This document shows, one piece after another, positions 50,997-61,252 of a DNA stretch of 64,000 nt. Source of the DNA: Phyllobacterium sophorae (GTDB taxonomy: Bacteria; Pseudomonadota; Alphaproteobacteria; Rhizobiales; Rhizobiaceae); contig NZ_PGGM01000007.1 in NCBI RefSeq assembly GCF_003010965.1, positions 186,001 through 250,000 of the forward strand. Reading direction: 5' to 3'. The translations under genes were made by a program, and so were the position numbers. Numbering within the stretch: position 1 is the stretch's first letter; every line of letters begins with the position of its first letter. The notes under the pieces are model-generated. The model saw only the letters and a program-made list of their open reading frames with translations. It was not told the origin of the DNA and ran no database searches.

Positions 50997-52108
50997 GATC
51001 ACCCATGTCAAAAACATTCGCTTTTGTCGGCAACCAGAATCGCAACGCCTTGCCCGGTGAGGGAAAGGGCATCAGCGTCTTTCATTTTAATGATCAGACT
51101 GGCGATCTGACGCTCGCAAGTGAATATCTCCCAATCGACAATCCGGGGTATCTTGCGATTGACGAGAAGCGCCGGCGTCTCTACGCCGCCGTTGAAATTC
51201 CTGCATGGAATGAAAATCTGGCGGTTGCCTTCGACATCGATCCGGCGACAGGGACATTATCCTACATCAACATGCAGCCGACCTTGGGCAATACCACATG
51301 CCATCTCGGTTTCGACCAGACTGGCACGTTGATATTTGCATCCAACTACACCGTAGCGGAATTGGGTGCACGTCCGGGTAACGCGGTCGCCGCATTTGCC
51401 ATCCGTTCTGATGGCGGACTTGATCCAGCTTTCGCCACTGCAGCTCATGAAGGCAAGAACGCCATCCTGCCAACAGAGAGGCGCCAACACGGTCATTGCG
51501 CCGTTGTGAGCCCCGACAATCGCTATGTTTTCGTCTGCGATCTCGGTCTCGACCGGATCATGGCCTATAGACAGCCGGCCAAGGGTGAAAGTCTTGCTCT
51601 TGCCGCAACGCCGTTTACTCAATTGCCCGATGGTGCCGGCCCGCGGCATATGACATTCCATCCCAACGGTAAAATTGCCTATGTCATCAATGAGTTGAAC
51701 AGCACCGTTTCAGTTTTGCATTACAATTCGGCAACCGCTGCGTTAACGATCTCCCAGACACTGCCAACCCTGCCGGATGGTTTCACGGGCACAAATACCT
51801 GTGCGGAGATTGCCGTCAGTGCTGATGGCCGCTTTCTCTATGGCTCCAATCGCGGCCACAACAGTATCGTCAGTTACGCGATTGCAGAGACCGGAGCGAT
51901 TTCATTGATGGGCTGGACGTCCTCCCAGGGCCTGGGCCCGCGCAATTTTACCATTGACCCATCTGGCAGGTTCATGTTGGTCGCCAATCAGAAGGGCGGC
52001 GGCATTGCCATCTTCAAACGCGATATCGAGACCGGAACGCTTGAGGACTCTGGCAAGCGTATTGCGCTTCAATCGCCGATGCGCATCGTTTTCGGAACGT
52101 TCGAGTAG
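50993..52108 (+). CDS. Beta-propeller lactonase (6-phosphogluconolactonase-like)
   Basis: Seven-bladed propeller of the lactonase family that includes YbhE/Pgl. Repeating blades of about 45-50 residues are visible, with motifs such as LAIDEKRRRLYAAVE, VSPDNRYVFVCDLGLDRIMAY, MTFHPNGKIAYVINELNSTVSV and ISADGRFLYGSNRGHNSI-type stretches. At 371 residues it is of usual length; an internal ATG at 51005 is an alternative start. It may act on 6-phosphogluconolactone or another sugar lactone. Confidence 0.86.
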   Translation: MRSPMSKTFAFVGNQNRNALPGEGKGISVFHFNDQTGDLTLASEYLPIDNPGYLAIDEKRRRLYAAVEIPAWNENLAVAFDIDPATGTLSYINMQPTLGNTTCHLGFDQTGTLIFASNYTVAELGARPGNAVAAFAIRSDGGLDPAFATAAHEGKNAILPTERRQHGHCAVVSPDNRYVFVCDLGLDRIMAYRQPAKGESLALAATPFTQLPDGAGPRHMTFHPNGKIAYVINELNSTVSVLHYNSATAALTISQTLPTLPDGFTGTNTCAEIAVSADGRFLYGSNRGHNSIVSYAIAETGAISLMGWTSSQGLGPRNFTIDPSGRFMLVANQKGGGIAIFKRDIETGTLEDSGKRIALQSPMRIVFGTFE

Positions 52109-52119
52109 GAGTGAAGGCA

Positions 52120-52986
52120 ATGTCCCGCATCGCCTATGTAAACGGCCGGTACGTCCCGCACTCCGAAGCCGGCATCCACATCGAAGATCGCGGCTATCAG
52201 TTCGCAGACGGCGTCTATGAGGTTTGCGAGATCGCCCGCGGTAATATCATGGATATGACGCGCCATCTCGATCGTCTCGGCCGTTCGCTTTCCGAATTGA
52301 GAATCGCCTGGCCGATGGAGCGCAAGGCCCTGCAGGCGGTGATCCGGGAAGTCGTGCGCAGGAATAGGGTACGCAACGGTCTGGTCTACCTTCAGGTTAC
52401 TCGCGGCGTCGCCAAGCGCGATCACATCTTTCCATCGGCGGACACGCCCCCATCCATCGTCATCACTGCGAAGCGTACCGACCCCGCTGCTTCGGCGGCC
52501 AGGGCGGCAACAGGCATTAAAGTGATTACCGTGCCGGAAAACCGGTGGGAGCGCGTCGACATCAAGTCGATCGGTCTCTTGCCTAATGTGCTTGCCCGCC
52601 AGCAAGCGAAGGAGGAGGGGGCGCAGGAAGCCTGGTTTATCGATCCCGACGGCACGGTCAAGGAAGGTGCGGCCACCAATGCGTGGATTGTCACCAAGGA
52701 CGGTGTTCTTGTCACAAGACCCGCGGAGAGCGGAATCTTGCGCGGCATCACACGCACGACTATTTTCGACGTGGCAAAAAATTTGGGATTGAAGATCGAG
52801 GAACGGGGATTTTCAGTGGACGAGGCCAGACAAGCGAAAGAGGTTTTCATGACGGCAGCGACCACGGTCGTAATGCCAATCGTTGCGATTGACGGCGAAT
52901 CGGTAGCAAATGGCCACCCTGGAACAACTACACTTTCCTTGCGAGAAGCGTTTTTTGACATTGCGGAAAAAACGCCATCCTGTTAA
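52120..52986 (+). CDS. D-amino acid aminotransferase (class IV PLP)
   Basis: Fold-type IV PLP transaminase making D-alanine or D-glutamate. Family segments: IAYVNGRYVP at the start, IEDRGYQFADGVYEV, the PLP-lysine in DIKSIGLLPNVLA (about residue 147), EAWFIDPDGTVKEGAATN and AATTVVMPIVAIDG near the end. The frame opens at a GTG at 52111, but AGGAG spacing favours the ATG at 52120 (288 residues). In many rhizobia this gene lies directly after trkA and before hfq. Confidence 0.9.
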   Translation: MSRIAYVNGRYVPHSEAGIHIEDRGYQFADGVYEVCEIARGNIMDMTRHLDRLGRSLSELRIAWPMERKALQAVIREVVRRNRVRNGLVYLQVTRGVAKRDHIFPSADTPPSIVITAKRTDPAASAARAATGIKVITVPENRWERVDIKSIGLLPNVLARQQAKEEGAQEAWFIDPDGTVKEGAATNAWIVTKDGVLVTRPAESGILRGITRTTIFDVAKNLGLKIEERGFSVDEARQAKEVFMTAATTVVMPIVAIDGESVANGHPGTTTLSLREAFFDIAEKTPSC

Positions 52987-53046
52987 CCGGAGAGTGAGGG
53001 GACTAACAGAGCGGTATTTTTCACCTCCTGCTGGAGCAGAGAAGAT

Positions 53047-53074
53047 TTGCTTCCGCCGCAGAATTTTGTATGAG
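53047..53074 (+). promoter_or_regulatory. Possible promoter for hfq
   Basis: TTGCTT (53047-53052) and TATGAG (53069-53074) are separated by 16 bases, resembling a weak sigma-70 -35/-10 pair, 35 bp before the hfq ATG. The 122-bp gap after the transaminase has no other obvious element. Confidence 0.25.
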
Positions 53075-53108
53075 ACACGTTTGCTGATCGCATAAAAGGA
53101 CAAAAACA

Positions 53109-53348
53109 ATGGCTGAACGATCGCAGAATCTTCAGGACCTTTTTCTGAATTCAGTCAGAAAACAGAAGATTTCTCTGACAATTTTCCTCATTAATGGTGT
53201 GAAATTGACCGGAATTGTCACGTCTTTCGACAATTTCTGTGTGCTTTTGCGCCGTGACGGCCATTCACAGCTCGTCTATAAACATGCTATTTCGACCATC
53301 ATGCCGAGCCAACCCGTGCAGATGTTCGAAGTTGAAGAGAGCGACTGA
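53109..53348 (+). CDS. hfq: RNA chaperone Hfq
   Basis: Hexameric Sm-like protein that pairs small RNAs with mRNAs. Sm1 is visible around [23 protein letters not shown] and Sm2 as the [10 protein letters not shown] motif. At 79 residues it has the short C-terminus common in rhizobia. AAAGGACAAAAAC gives the ribosome site. hfq-hflX order is conserved; nifA and other nitrogen regulators are known Hfq targets in rhizobia. Confidence 0.98.
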   Translation: MAERSQNLQDLFLNSVRKQKISLTIFLINGVKLTGIVTSFDNFCVLLRRDGHSQLVYKHAISTIMPSQPVQMFEVEESD

Positions 53349-53356
53349 GACAAAAT

Positions 53357-54769
53357 TTGACAAGAGAACCGAGGCGTAACGCACAAAAAACTGGCGCAAT
53401 TGCCGAAAATGGCGAAACCGCCAGGGAACCGACGCGCGCTCTTGTCATCGTGCCGATCTTGCCGCAACGCTTCAATGACGGCGGCAAGACCGACGAAAAT
53501 AACCGCCCCAAATACCAGCATGAGTTCCAGCGCAGTGACGAAGCCAGGCTTGAAGAGGCCGAGGGTCTTGCACGAGCCATCGACCTCGATATCGTTCATT
53601 CGGACATCGTACAGGTCTCCGCGCCGCGGCCCGCAACATTGCTGGGGACAGGCAAAGTCGAATCCATTGCCGAGATTATCGAGGCTTCGCACGCAGAATT
53701 GGTGATCGTCGATCATTCGCTGACGCCGGTGCAGCAGCGCAATCTTGAAAAGGAATGGAATGCGAAGGTTCTCGACAGGACCGGGCTCATTCTTGAAATA
53801 TTCGGACGGCGCGCCCAGACGAAGGAGGGTGCTCTCCAGGTCGAACTGGCGCATCTGACCTATCAGAAGGGCCGTCTGGTCCGCAGTTGGACCCACCTGG
53901 AACGCCAGCGTGGCGGTGGCGGCTTCCTTGGCGGTCCCGGTGAAACCCAGATCGAGGCAGACAGGCGCGCTTTGCAGGAAAAGATACTGCGCATCAAACG
54001 CGAACTCGAAACGGTGGTGCGAACACGTACGCTGCACAGAGCCAAGCGCAAGAAAGTGCCGCATCCGGTCGTCGCGCTCGTCGGCTACACGAATGCCGGT
54101 AAATCCACGCTCTTCAACCGTTTGACCGGAGCAGGGGTCGTTGCCGAAGATATGCTCTTCGCGACGCTGGACCCAACCTTGCGGCGCATCAAGCTTGAAC
54201 ACGGCGAAACGATCATCCTTTCCGATACGGTTGGTTTCATTTCGAATCTGCCAACGCATTTGGTCGCCGCGTTCCGGGCAACGCTGGAAGAGGTCGTCGA
54301 GGCCGATCTCATCCTGCATGTGCGCGATATTTCCGACCCCGATACCGCCGCACAGGCCGAAGACGTACACGCGATCATGAACAGCCTCGGGATTGAACGC
54401 GGCGATGCGAAACGCATTATCGAAGTCTGGAACAAGATTGACTTGCTCGATGCTGCCGGCCGCGAGGCGGCTCAGCGCCTTAGCGCGGCCGCCACTGGCG
54501 ACGAACATCCCATTCCGGTTTCAGCCATGACGGGCGAGGGTATCGACGCCCTCCTAAAAGAGATTGAAGACCGGATTGCCGGCAAGCTGACGAAGGTCAA
54601 GATCACGCTGCAGCATAATCAAATGCGCCTGATGGATTGGATCTATCAGCATTCGAGCAACGTAAAGCGCAAAGACCTCGACGACGGTTCGATAACGCTG
54701 TCCATGGACATGACAGTCAGTTCGCAGGCAATGCTCGATGAGAAAATAGTGAGCAAAAGCAACAGGTAA
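53357..54769 (+). CDS. hflX: GTPase HflX
   Basis: Ribosome-associated GTPase that splits stalled 70S ribosomes. An N-terminal domain (about residues 30-190) contains LLGTGKVESIAE and the Gly-rich RQRGGGGFLGGPGETQIE linker. The GTPase domain (about 235-400) has the P-loop GYTNAGKSTLFNRL, the switch DTVGFI and NKID. At 470 residues it is normal. The start is TTG 8 bp after the hfq stop; there is no later Met before the N-terminal domain. Confidence 0.94.
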   Translation: MTREPRRNAQKTGAIAENGETAREPTRALVIVPILPQRFNDGGKTDENNRPKYQHEFQRSDEARLEEAEGLARAIDLDIVHSDIVQVSAPRPATLLGTGKVESIAEIIEASHAELVIVDHSLTPVQQRNLEKEWNAKVLDRTGLILEIFGRRAQTKEGALQVELAHLTYQKGRLVRSWTHLERQRGGGGFLGGPGETQIEADRRALQEKILRIKRELETVVRTRTLHRAKRKKVPHPVVALVGYTNAGKSTLFNRLTGAGVVAEDMLFATLDPTLRRIKLEHGETIILSDTVGFISNLPTHLVAAFRATLEEVVEADLILHVRDISDPDTAAQAEDVHAIMNSLGIERGDAKRIIEVWNKIDLLDAAGREAAQRLSAAATGDEHPIPVSAMTGEGIDALLKEIEDRIAGKLTKVKITLQHNQMRLMDWIYQHSSNVKRKDLDDGSITLSMDMTVSSQAMLDEKIVSKSNR

Positions 54770-54789
54770 GCCACCTATTGCGACGGCCT

Positions 54790-55611
54790 CTATTTCGTTT
54801 TCTTGGCTTCCTGCCATAAAGCTTCCATTTCGTCGAGCGTTGCCGCATCCAGCGATTGTTCCTGTTCGGCCAATTTGCGCTCGATATAGTGAAAGCGTTT
54901 CCGGAACTTCTCGTTCGTGCCGCGCAGGGCGCTTTCCGGTTCGAGCTTCAGATGCCTGCCGAGATTGACCAGGGCGAATAGCAGATCGCCATATTCTTCT
55001 TCAGTGTCTTGCTGATTGCCGCTGGCGATTGCTTCTTTCAACTCTCCGATTTCTTCCTCGATCTTGTCGAGGATCGGTCCGGCCTCCGACCAGTCGAAAC
55101 CGACTTTCGCTGCTTTCTGCTGCAGCTTCAAGGCGCGCATCAAAGCGGGAAAGCCGTGCGGTATATCATCGAGGAAGCCATCTGCTTCAGCCAGGCCGAG
55201 ATTGAGTGCCGCCCGGCGCTCACGGCGTTCAGCTTTTTCCTCTGCCTTGATCTTGTCCCACATGCCCTTGGCCAAGCCAGCGCCGCGTGCGGCTTGCTCG
55301 CCAAAGACGTGGGGATGCCGGCGGATCATCTTATGGGTGATGGCCTGTACCACATCGCCGAAATCGAAAGCCTTGAGCTCCTCGGCCATGCGCGCGTGAA
55401 ATACGACCTGCAACAACAGATCGCCAAGTTCTTCGCGCAGATCATCGATATCGTTGCGCTCGATCGCATCAATAACCTCAAACGCTTCCTCGAGCGTGTA
55501 CGGCGCGATGGATTTGAAATCCTGCTCCAGATCCCACGGACAGCCGGTAACCGGGGTCCGGAGTGCGGTCATGATATCAAGTAGACGGGTAATGTCGCGT
55601 GAGGGTTTCAT
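54790..55611 (-). CDS. mazG: Nucleoside triphosphate pyrophosphohydrolase MazG
   Basis: Hydrolyses NTPs and possibly ppGpp-related nucleotides. Two MazG helical units are present; each has an EEAFE/EEVGE-type metal motif, seen as TLEEAFEVIDAIE with EELGDLLLQVVFHA in the first and KIEEEIGELKEAI with EEYGDLLFALVNL in the second. At 273 residues it is full length. Convergent with hflX over a 20-bp gap. Its 131-bp upstream region presumably holds its promoter. Confidence 0.95.
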   Translation of the reverse strand: MKPSRDITRLLDIMTALRTPVTGCPWDLEQDFKSIAPYTLEEAFEVIDAIERNDIDDLREELGDLLLQVVFHARMAEELKAFDFGDVVQAITHKMIRRHPHVFGEQAARGAGLAKGMWDKIKAEEKAERRERRAALNLGLAEADGFLDDIPHGFPALMRALKLQQKAAKVGFDWSEAGPILDKIEEEIGELKEAIASGNQQDTEEEYGDLLFALVNLGRHLKLEPESALRGTNEKFRKRFHYIERKLAEQEQSLDAATLDEMEALWQEAKKTK

Positions 55612-55742
55612 GAGCGAATACTAGGCCAGGTCAGCAGTGGCGAACATGATGGAGGGAAGCGGCTGCAGACTTGTCCACAACATCCATACAACAATCGCAT
55701 AAGATAGATTATGGAACCATTTCATATGGCTGAACAGGCCAA

Positions 55743-56213
55743 TCAGCCGGTAATATCCGCAATTTGCGCCTTCGCAGCTTCTACCAGAACCATAGGCTCA
55801 CTTGGAAAAACGAAGTTAGTGCCACCTGCTGCTGCCCAGACAACATCAAACTGCATCAGGCTTTCATCAGCATAAGCCTTGATGTCGATGAGATGTCCCA
55901 ATGGTGAGACGCCGCCAATGGCAAAGCCGGTTTGCTTGCGGACGTGTTTTGGATCGGCACGATGCAATTTCTCGCCCGTTAACCTGGACGCTTTGTCGAG
56001 ATCCAGTTTGCGTGGACCGGACACCAGAAACAGATAGAGCTCATCGGTATCAGCGCCTTGAAAGATCAGCGATTTAACGATTTGCGCGACGGTAACGCCG
56101 CACTGGATTGCCGCGTCTTCGGCCGTATGGGTTGAATCGGCCATCTGGCGGATTTCGATGTCGAGTCCGGCAGCATGGGCTGCCCGGCGAACACGTTCGA
56201 CGCTTTTGCTCAT
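55743..56213 (-). CDS. YbaK/EbsC-type aminoacyl-tRNA deacylase
   Basis: Trans-editing domain that removes wrong amino acids from tRNA, probably Cys- or Ala-tRNA-Pro. Family motifs: ADSTHTAEDAAIQCGV, IVKSLIF with the key lysine, DLDKASRLTGEK, and the GFAIGGVSPLGH loop. At 156 residues it is standard. It overlaps the MBL gene upstream by 4 bp. Exact substrate is not decided by sequence. Confidence 0.9.
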   Translation of the reverse strand: MSKSVERVRRAAHAAGLDIEIRQMADSTHTAEDAAIQCGVTVAQIVKSLIFQGADTDELYLFLVSGPRKLDLDKASRLTGEKLHRADPKHVRKQTGFAIGGVSPLGHLIDIKAYADESLMQFDVVWAAAGGTNFVFPSEPMVLVEAAKAQIADITG

Positions 56214-57019
56214 AGTTCAACCTCGAATGACAGCCCGTCAAAGGCCGGTTCGACATTGTCTGGCGTGTCACGCAGCACGGTTTCATAATCCAATGGCACG
56301 TGCATATGCGTCAGGATTGCTCGACGTGGCTTGAGCTTATTGATCCAATCCATTGATTCTTCAAGGGAAAAATGGCTCGGATGGGGCCTGTATTGCAACG
56401 CGTCGATAATCAATGTGTCAAGGTCGAACAACTGCGCAGCTGTCGTGTCGGGGAAAGCGCTGACGTCGGAACAATAAGCGACATCGGCAATACGGAAGCC
56501 CAGGGAGAGGATATCGCCATGCACCTGTGGCAGTGGCAAGAAGCGAATGGCACCACCCGACCCGTTGATTTGGAAAGGTTCGTGATGGACGATCTCATGC
56601 GGCCGCAAAATTGGTGGGTAACTCGAACCTTCCGGGGTCTTGAAGCAATAGGCAAAACCTTCGTACAAGCGCTTTTGGGTTGTTACGTCCGCGTAGATAT
56701 CAACAAGATCCCGGCGGTCGATGACAAAGGTTCGAAGGTCGTCAAGGCCGTGAATATGGTCGGCATGGGCGTGCGTATATATGACGGCATCGAGCTTTCC
56801 CGCGCCGAAATCGATCATCTGGGAGCGGAAATCCGGCCCTGTGTCGATGATGACAGTCGTTACATCGCCGGTCTCGGCGATGCGCTCGACCAGCATGGAG
56901 GCACGGCGTCTGCGGTTCTTCGGGTTGGCTGGATCGCATTTGCCCCAGTCACCATTGATACGCGGCACGCCTGGAGACGAGCCACAGCCAAGAATGGTGA
57001 AGCGCAAGCGGTCAGGCAT
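56210..57019 (-). CDS. MBL-fold hydrolase (PhnP/RNase-Z-like)
   Basis: Metallo-hydrolase with the ligand motif YTHAHADHIHGLDDLR at about residues 80-95 and a preceding TILGCGSSPGVPRI start that resembles PhnP. The C-terminal part has EESMDWINKLKPRRAILTHMHVPLDYE, with the final His ligand. At 269 residues it is normal. It overlaps tatD by 8 bp and lies in the conserved holB-metG-tatD-MBL run of rhizobia. Substrate is likely a cyclic or linear phosphodiester, but this is inference. Confidence 0.9.
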   Translation of the reverse strand: MPDRLRFTILGCGSSPGVPRINGDWGKCDPANPKNRRRRASMLVERIAETGDVTTVIIDTGPDFRSQMIDFGAGKLDAVIYTHAHADHIHGLDDLRTFVIDRRDLVDIYADVTTQKRLYEGFAYCFKTPEGSSYPPILRPHEIVHHEPFQINGSGGAIRFLPLPQVHGDILSLGFRIADVAYCSDVSAFPDTTAAQLFDLDTLIIDALQYRPHPSHFSLEESMDWINKLKPRRAILTHMHVPLDYETVLRDTPDNVEPAFDGLSFEVEL

Positions 57020-57800
57020 CTGCTGGCCTTGGTATTTTGGTGAACAGGCGGGAAACGTTGTCGGTCGTTATTTTGCCGATCTCGTCTTCGCTGACACCAA
57101 TCGTCTCTGCCAGCACCGCCGCCGTATGAAGGACGAAGCTCGGCTCATTGCGTTTGCCACGGTGCGGCGCTGGCGCGAGATAAGGCGCATCAGTTTCGAC
57201 CAGGAGCCGGTCACGCGGCACGTTACGGGCAATTTCACGGATTTCGGGTGAATTCTTGAAGGTCAGAATGCCGGAAAAGGAGACATAGCCGCCAAGTGCG
57301 ACCCCGACCCGCGCCAGTTCCGCACCCGAGGAAAAACAGTGCAGAATAAAAGGGAACGCGCCCTTCCCTGTTTCTTCCCTCAACGTCGAAATCATGTCCT
57401 CATCGGCGCTGCGTGCATGAATGACCAGTGGCAGCTGCGTGGCGCGTGACGCGGCGATATGCGTGCGGAATCCCTGCATCTGGGCTTCCGGCGGCGCATA
57501 ATCATAGTGATAGTCGAGCCCGGCTTCGCCGATCGCCACCACCTTCGGGTGCTCCGAAAGCCGGATCAGATCGTCGGCCGCTATATCCAGCTCTTCATGC
57601 GCGTTGTTCGGGTGCGTTCCAACCGAAGCATAGACGCTCTCGTACTGCTCGGCGATCTTGATGATATCGCCAAATCGCCGGACGCGCGTGCAAATCGTCA
57701 CCATCCGCCTGATATCGTGATCCAGCGCCCGCTGAACGATGGCGTCCCGTTCCTCGGCAAAATCAGCAAAATCCAGATGGCAATGGCTGTCGACAAGCAT
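57012..57800 (-). CDS. tatD: TatD family metal-dependent deoxyribonuclease
   Basis: TIM-barrel hydrolase of the TatD/YcfH group, with 3'-5' DNA exonuclease activity known for E. coli TatD. Metal ligands are in DSHCHLDF at the N-terminus, the Glu of GEAGLDYHYD, the His of VIHARSAD and LHCFSS, and the Asp of VETDAPYLAP. At 262 residues it is standard. 6 bp after metG on the minus strand. Confidence 0.94.
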   Translation of the reverse strand: MLVDSHCHLDFADFAEERDAIVQRALDHDIRRMVTICTRVRRFGDIIKIAEQYESVYASVGTHPNNAHEELDIAADDLIRLSEHPKVVAIGEAGLDYHYDYAPPEAQMQGFRTHIAASRATQLPLVIHARSADEDMISTLREETGKGAFPFILHCFSSGAELARVGVALGGYVSFSGILTFKNSPEIREIARNVPRDRLLVETDAPYLAPAPHRGKRNEPSFVLHTAAVLAETIGVSEDEIGKITTDNVSRLFTKIPRPADA

Positions 57801-57806
57801 CGTATG

Positions 57807-59354
57807 TTAGGCTTCTCTGTCAGCTTCGACGTAACGCGGGAAAATCGCTTGCGGGGCCGGCAGATCGGCTCCGGGCACAAGTTCACCACCCACAAGATCA
57901 GAGAAGTTCCGCCTGTCCGCCGGAATGGCCAGGATATCTAGCAGTTTCGCCGCCGAACCCGGAATGAAGGGCTGGCAAAGTATTCCGATACGCCGGATGA
58001 CCTCCGCGGTCACATAGAGGACCGTGTCCATGCGCGCTGGATCGGTCTTTTTCAGCGCCCAGGGCTCCTGTGAAGCGAAATAGCGATTGGCCTCGGCCAC
58101 AACGCCAAAAATCGCCGCAAGCGCCAGGTGCAGGGCTTGCGTGCCAACGGCCCCGCGTGCCGTCTCCAGTGCCGCCGTTGCCTGATCCAGGATTGCCTTG
58201 TCCACATCAATCAATGCGCCCGGCTGCGGGACCTTGGCCCCGCAATTCTTGGCGATCATCGACAGCGAACGTTGCGCCAGATTGCCGAGATCATTGGCGA
58301 GGTCTGCGTTGGTGCGGTTGACAATGGATTCATGGCTGTAATTGCCATCTTGGCCGAACGGTATTTCTCGCAACAGGAAATAGCGCAGCTGATCGAGGCC
58401 ATAGTGTTCGACCAGCGAGACCGGATCGATGACATTGCCGACTGATTTCGACATTTTCTCGCCGCGGTTGAACACGAAACCATGGCCATAGACGCGCTTT
58501 GGCAATTCGATGCCTGCAGACAGCAGGAACGCGGGCCAGTAGACCGCATGGAAACGAATGATGTCCTTGCCGATTATGTGGACGTCGGCGGGCCAATAGC
58601 GCCAGCGCTCCGCCTTTTCGTCCGGATAGCCCGCTGCGGTAATGTAGTTGGTCAGCGCGTCGACCCAGACATACATGACATGCTTTTCGTCACCGGGAAC
58701 TGGAATGCCCCAGTCAAATGTCGTCCGCGAGACCGAAAGATCCTTGAGACCGGATTTGACGAAGGAGACTACCTCATTGCGACGCTCGTCCGGACCGATA
58801 AACCCCGGATTATCGGCGTAGAGTTTCAGCAAGCGATCCTGATAGGCCGACAGACGGAAGAAATAGCTCTCTTCCTCGAGCCATTCCACAGGCGTTCCTT
58901 GCGGGCCGTAGCGCACATTGTCGGCCCGCAGTTCCGTCTCTTCTTCCTGGTAATAGGCTTCGTCGCGCACGGAGTACCAGCCGGCATAGCCACCCTTGTA
59001 GATGTCGCCTGCTTCGACCATTTTCTGCCATATCGCTTGGGAAGCCTTGTAATGCCTCTCTTCCGTCGTGCGAATGAAATCATCATATGACGCGTTCAAC
59101 AGATGCCCCATGTCACGGAAAAGTTTGGCATTTCTGTCCGCAAGCTCCCGCGGTGAAATGCCCTCCTTTCTCGCTGTCTGCAACATCTTGATGCCGTGCT
59201 CGTCCGTTCCGCTCAGGAAAAGGACATCCTTACCGTCATGGCGGTTGAACCGCGCAATCGCGTCCGTCGCGATCAACTCATAAGCATGGCCGATGTGCGG
59301 GCTTCCGTTCGGGTAGGAAATGGCAGTTGTGATGTAAAATGTTTCGCGGCTCAT
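57807..59354 (-). CDS. metG: Methionyl-tRNA synthetase
   Basis: Class I synthetase for tRNA-Met. HIGH motif appears as [15 protein letters not shown] near residue 18, and the KMSKS motif as [13 protein letters not shown] at about residue 300. Only a short connective peptide without a Zn-knuckle is seen (a MetG2-like, single-domain type), followed by the anticodon-binding helices; no C-terminal tRNA-binding domain. The frame is open to 59426, but the ATG at 59354 gives MSRETFYIT, the family start, and 515 residues. Confidence 0.96.
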   Translation of the reverse strand: MSRETFYITTAISYPNGSPHIGHAYELIATDAIARFNRHDGKDVLFLSGTDEHGIKMLQTARKEGISPRELADRNAKLFRDMGHLLNASYDDFIRTTEERHYKASQAIWQKMVEAGDIYKGGYAGWYSVRDEAYYQEEETELRADNVRYGPQGTPVEWLEEESYFFRLSAYQDRLLKLYADNPGFIGPDERRNEVVSFVKSGLKDLSVSRTTFDWGIPVPGDEKHVMYVWVDALTNYITAAGYPDEKAERWRYWPADVHIIGKDIIRFHAVYWPAFLLSAGIELPKRVYGHGFVFNRGEKMSKSVGNVIDPVSLVEHYGLDQLRYFLLREIPFGQDGNYSHESIVNRTNADLANDLGNLAQRSLSMIAKNCGAKVPQPGALIDVDKAILDQATAALETARGAVGTQALHLALAAIFGVVAEANRYFASQEPWALKKTDPARMDTVLYVTAEVIRRIGILCQPFIPGSAAKLLDILAIPADRRNFSDLVGGELVPGADLPAPQAIFPRYVEADREA

Positions 59355-59437
59355 GCGTGACCTGATTTGTCTTTGTTGCGGCATCTTGGGTGGCCTGACA
59401 TAACCCATGTCCAGCCCGATTGCCATACCGGCAAGCT

Positions 59438-60499
59438 CTATCGAGCACCTGACAGGGCGCGATGCATTCGTCCCAGAAAAATGAGGACTGTCTGCTTGCG
59501 ATCGAGATTGAAGGCAGCAGCGTCCCTCGCCTCATTCTGCATGTCACTCCAAAGGCCGGACCAGCGGTTGGCCAGCACTACATCGCCCTGCTCCGCGCCG
59601 AGTCGCGCTTTCCCGGCAATGCGCGCCAACAGGTCTTCAAGGAAAAGGTCATACTGGATTTCGGCGTCGCGGCCTGAAAGGGCTGTCGCAAGCGCATGCG
59701 CTTTTGGGACGTCGAAGGTGGATTTGCCGAGGATGGCATCGACCGTTCCGGAAATCTCAAGCCCGCCGAACGCCAGCAGCAAGGCTGCCTTGCGCACACT
59801 GCCCTCGGCATGGGCGACTAGGGAATCCACGTCGGCCATCTGTTGGGCATCGAGATTGATGGCCAACAATGCTGCAAGCAAATCCTTCTTGTCCAGCGGC
59901 TCGAAACGGATCGATTGGCAACGAGAACGGATCGTGGGCAGCAGCCTGCCCGAGGAATGGGAAATCAAGATGAACAGCGTTCGATGCGGCGGTTCTTCAA
60001 GAGTCTTCAGTAAAGCATTGGCCGCATTGCGATTCATGTCATCAGCGGGATCGACAATAACAATGCGCCATGATCCATCATGCGATGTGCGATTGAGGAA
60101 ATGCGTGACGCGGCGTACTTCATCGACAGTGATGGCGGTTTTGAACTTGCCAGTCTTCGCATCGACCGGCCGGCTGATGTGCAACACAGCCAGATGTGTT
60201 CCGCTGGCAATCTGCCGGTAAGGCGCTATGCCATAATCCGGCTCGGCAAGCTCCAATGGCGCTTCACGTTCTGCCGGATACCTCAGCATGTGCCCGGTCA
60301 TATGAAACGCCAGGGTCGCCTTGCCAACGCCCTGCGGCCCTTCCAGCAGGAGGGCGTGGTGCATGTGACCCGACTGATACGCTTGCGCAAGGAACGATCT
60401 TATCCCGGCATGACCGAACAATACCGGATTGGCGGAAGGCGCAGGTACGCCGTCGATCGCATCGTGGGTTGCCGGTACGTCGAGAACCGCATCGCTCAT
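59438..60499 (-). CDS. holB: DNA polymerase III delta-prime subunit
   Basis: Clamp-loader subunit. An AAA+ fold with a P-loop-like [17 protein letters not shown] at about residues 51-67, a sensor region [10 protein letters not shown] and [15 protein letters not shown] with the SRC-type arginine. The zinc-finger cysteines of E. coli delta-prime are absent, as is common in alphaproteobacteria. At 353 residues it is normal. It overlaps tmk by 4 bp. Confidence 0.93.
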   Translation of the reverse strand: MSDAVLDVPATHDAIDGVPAPSANPVLFGHAGIRSFLAQAYQSGHMHHALLLEGPQGVGKATLAFHMTGHMLRYPAEREAPLELAEPDYGIAPYRQIASGTHLAVLHISRPVDAKTGKFKTAITVDEVRRVTHFLNRTSHDGSWRIVIVDPADDMNRNAANALLKTLEEPPHRTLFILISHSSGRLLPTIRSRCQSIRFEPLDKKDLLAALLAINLDAQQMADVDSLVAHAEGSVRKAALLLAFGGLEISGTVDAILGKSTFDVPKAHALATALSGRDAEIQYDLFLEDLLARIAGKARLGAEQGDVVLANRWSGLWSDMQNEARDAAAFNLDRKQTVLIFLGRMHRALSGAR

Positions 60500-61167
60500 T
60501 TTGCCACCTCGACGGTCCGCTTCGTTTTAATCCCACGGTTTGCCTTCAATTGGTCAACAACCGTCGCAATCTCCTTGGCAATCTCGCCGGCGGGCCGGTC
60601 TGCAGCGACGACCTTGCACCGGTCCGGTTCCTCGGCTGCAATCGCAAGATAAGAATCGCGCCGCTTGCGATGCAGATCGATGGTTTCCTTTTCAAAACGG
60701 TCAGCCGCTTCCGCTCCGCGCCGGGCGTTGGCGCGCTGTAGACCGACCTCAGCTGGCAGATCGAGGATGATTGTCAGATCAGGCATGAGGCCGTTAATGG
60801 CTGCCTGTTCGATGGCACGCATCAAGCCCGGGTCAAGGTCGCCTGTAACGCCCTGATAAACCCGGCTTGAATCGATATAGCGGTCGCAAAGCACCATACG
60901 GCCAGATTTCACGGCCTGCCGGAGTACCTGTTCGACATGGTCATTGCGTGCTGCCGCAAACAACAGGGCCTCCATGGCAGGACCGAAAGGTTCGGCAGCA
61001 CCGCTCAGGATGACGTGGCGCACAGCTTCGGCGCCGGGCGAACCGCCCGGCTCACGCGTCACCAGCACATCATCGCCCTGCCCGCGCAGATATTCGGCCA
61101 GGCGCGCAATCTGTGTCGATTTACCCGCGCCTTCGCCGCCTTCAAATGTGATGAATAGTCCTTGCAC
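60496..61167 (-). CDS. tmk: Thymidylate kinase
   Basis: Phosphorylates dTMP to dTDP. P-loop [12 protein letters not shown] at residues 8-19, the DR motif in [13 protein letters not shown], and the LID-like region [18 protein letters not shown] are visible. At 223 residues it is typical. It forms a coupled pair with holB. The 85 bp upstream contain only a weak TCTCA/TGAGA repeat (61194-61210). Confidence 0.96.
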   Translation of the reverse strand: MQGLFITFEGGEGAGKSTQIARLAEYLRGQGDDVLVTREPGGSPGAEAVRHVILSGAAEPFGPAMEALLFAAARNDHVEQVLRQAVKSGRMVLCDRYIDSSRVYQGVTGDLDPGLMRAIEQAAINGLMPDLTIILDLPAEVGLQRANARRGAEAADRFEKETIDLHRKRRDSYLAIAAEEPDRCKVVAADRPAGEIAKEIATVVDQLKANRGIKTKRTVEVAK

Positions 61168-61252
61168 GCTCGTCGCCGTCTTTCGATGCAGAGTCTCAGT
61201 CTATTTGAGATGGTTCTAGCGTCCACGTTTGAAAAGGTCGAGGCAGTAATAC

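Noticed and set aside
59438..60499. HolB considered defective because it lacks zinc-finger cysteines and has GKA instead of GKT in the P-loop
   Set aside because: Delta-prime subunits do not hydrolyse ATP, and alphaproteobacterial members commonly lack the zinc module.
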